Shown here: piece by piece, positions 63,897 to 64,000 of the stretch
Layout of the letters: each line of letters starts with the position of its first letter
Numbering within the stretch: the stretch's first letter is position 1
Assembly (NCBI GenBank): GCA_937890765.1
Contig: CALADQ010000026.1
Span: 1-64,000 of the forward strand
Source: an uncultured Candidatus Neoarthromitus sp.
GTDB taxonomy: Bacteria; Bacillota; Clostridia; Clostridiales; Clostridiaceae
Length of the DNA: 64,000 nucleotides
Direction: 5' to 3'
The notes under the pieces: model-generated
Database searches by the model: none
Told to the model about the DNA's origin: nothing
What the model saw: only the letters and a program-made list of their open reading frames with translations
Position numbers and translations under genes: made by a program

Positions 63897-64000
63897 TTAT
63901 ATTTTTAATATTTCATCTTTTTTATCTCTAGACATTAATTTATTTTCTATAGAATGTGGATCTTGATCATTAAACAGAACATTGTACAATGCTTCTATAA
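63897..64000 (-). CDS. gpsA: Glycerol-3-phosphate dehydrogenase, C-terminal end
   Basis: Only the last 34 codons are in the window. The text EALYNVLFNDQDPHSIENKL followed by MSRDKKDE is the typical end of NAD(P)-dependent glycerol-3-phosphate dehydrogenase. The gene lies upstream of spoIVA as in Bacillus. The stop codon is at 63899-63897. Confidence 0.85.
   Translation of the reverse strand, partial: IEALYNVLFNDQDPHSIENKLMSRDKKDEILKI

Noticed and set aside
1..64000. tRNA, rRNA, CRISPR array, insertion sequence or att site
   Set aside because: Gaps between genes were read and none showed tRNA cores, regular spaced repeats, transposase genes or matching flanking repeats.

Overview
The window is a very A+T-rich chromosomal segment from an endospore-forming member of the Clostridia. 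It carries spo0A, spoIVB, the complete spoIIIAA-AH operon, spoIVA, a cotS-like gene and, at the right edge, the 3' end of gpsA. The gene order (nusB-xseA-xseB-ispA-tlyA-nadK-argR-recN-spoIVB-spo0A, efp-spoIIIA, gpsA-spoIVA) is the conserved Bacillus/Clostridium backbone. The extreme A+T content and the glycan-foraging genes fit a gut-associated low-GC lineage such as segmented filamentous bacteria (Candidatus Arthromitus/Savagella) or a close Clostridium. That placement is inference; no rRNA gene is present to test it. I found no tRNA, rRNA, CRISPR array or insertion sequence.

Region 1 (about 1-21600) is a host N-glycan utilisation locus. On the minus strand it holds a YesM/YesN-type two-component system, two LplB/YtcP-type sugar permeases, a GH38 alpha-mannosidase, a lipoprotein sugar-binding protein, an MsmX-type ATPase, a ROK sugar kinase, a secreted GH85 endo-beta-N-acetylglucosaminidase with PKD and F5/8C modules, a small tyrosine phosphatase and a secreted GH3 beta-glycosidase ending in DUF4214. 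On the plus strand are a YesL-like membrane protein and a GH125 alpha-1,6-mannosidase. The logic is: release of the glycan outside the cell, ABC import, trimming by GH38 and GH125, then phosphorylation. Two promoters in the locus share an operator-like 13-mer.

Region 2 (about 21600-27250) has a gene for a tiny secreted Asp/Tyr/Trp-only repeat peptide behind a palindromic promoter, a mannose-family PTS (manXYZ plus manO), a LacI-family regulator and an unknown basic protein.

Region 3 (about 27250-43100) is the housekeeping and sporulation backbone: spo0A with an overlapping sigmaH-like promoter and 0A box, spoIVB, the recN-to-nusB operon, an orphan lactose/chitobiose-type PTS IIA/IIB pair joined to an Asp23 gene, the eight spoIIIA genes and efp.

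Region 4 (about 43100-49100) is a divergent type IV pilus/competence operon: ATPase, platform protein, four prepilin-like proteins and PilM/N/O-like proteins. One prepilin gene appears to begin at a rare ATT codon, and no canonical major pilin is present.

Region 5 (about 49100-58700) has rqcH, a 57-codon gene with a possible sigmaG promoter, and a long operon pyrR-uraA-phnD-phnC-phnE-phnE-nucleotidase-DUF2871 led by PyrR attenuation RNA elements.

Region 6 (58640-64000) has a PHP phosphoesterase, a cotS-like gene, an unknown gene, a DUF4041/T5orf172 protein with a degraded active site, spoIVA and partial gpsA. Many start codons were chosen by Shine-Dalgarno (SD) position; several are TTG or GTG.
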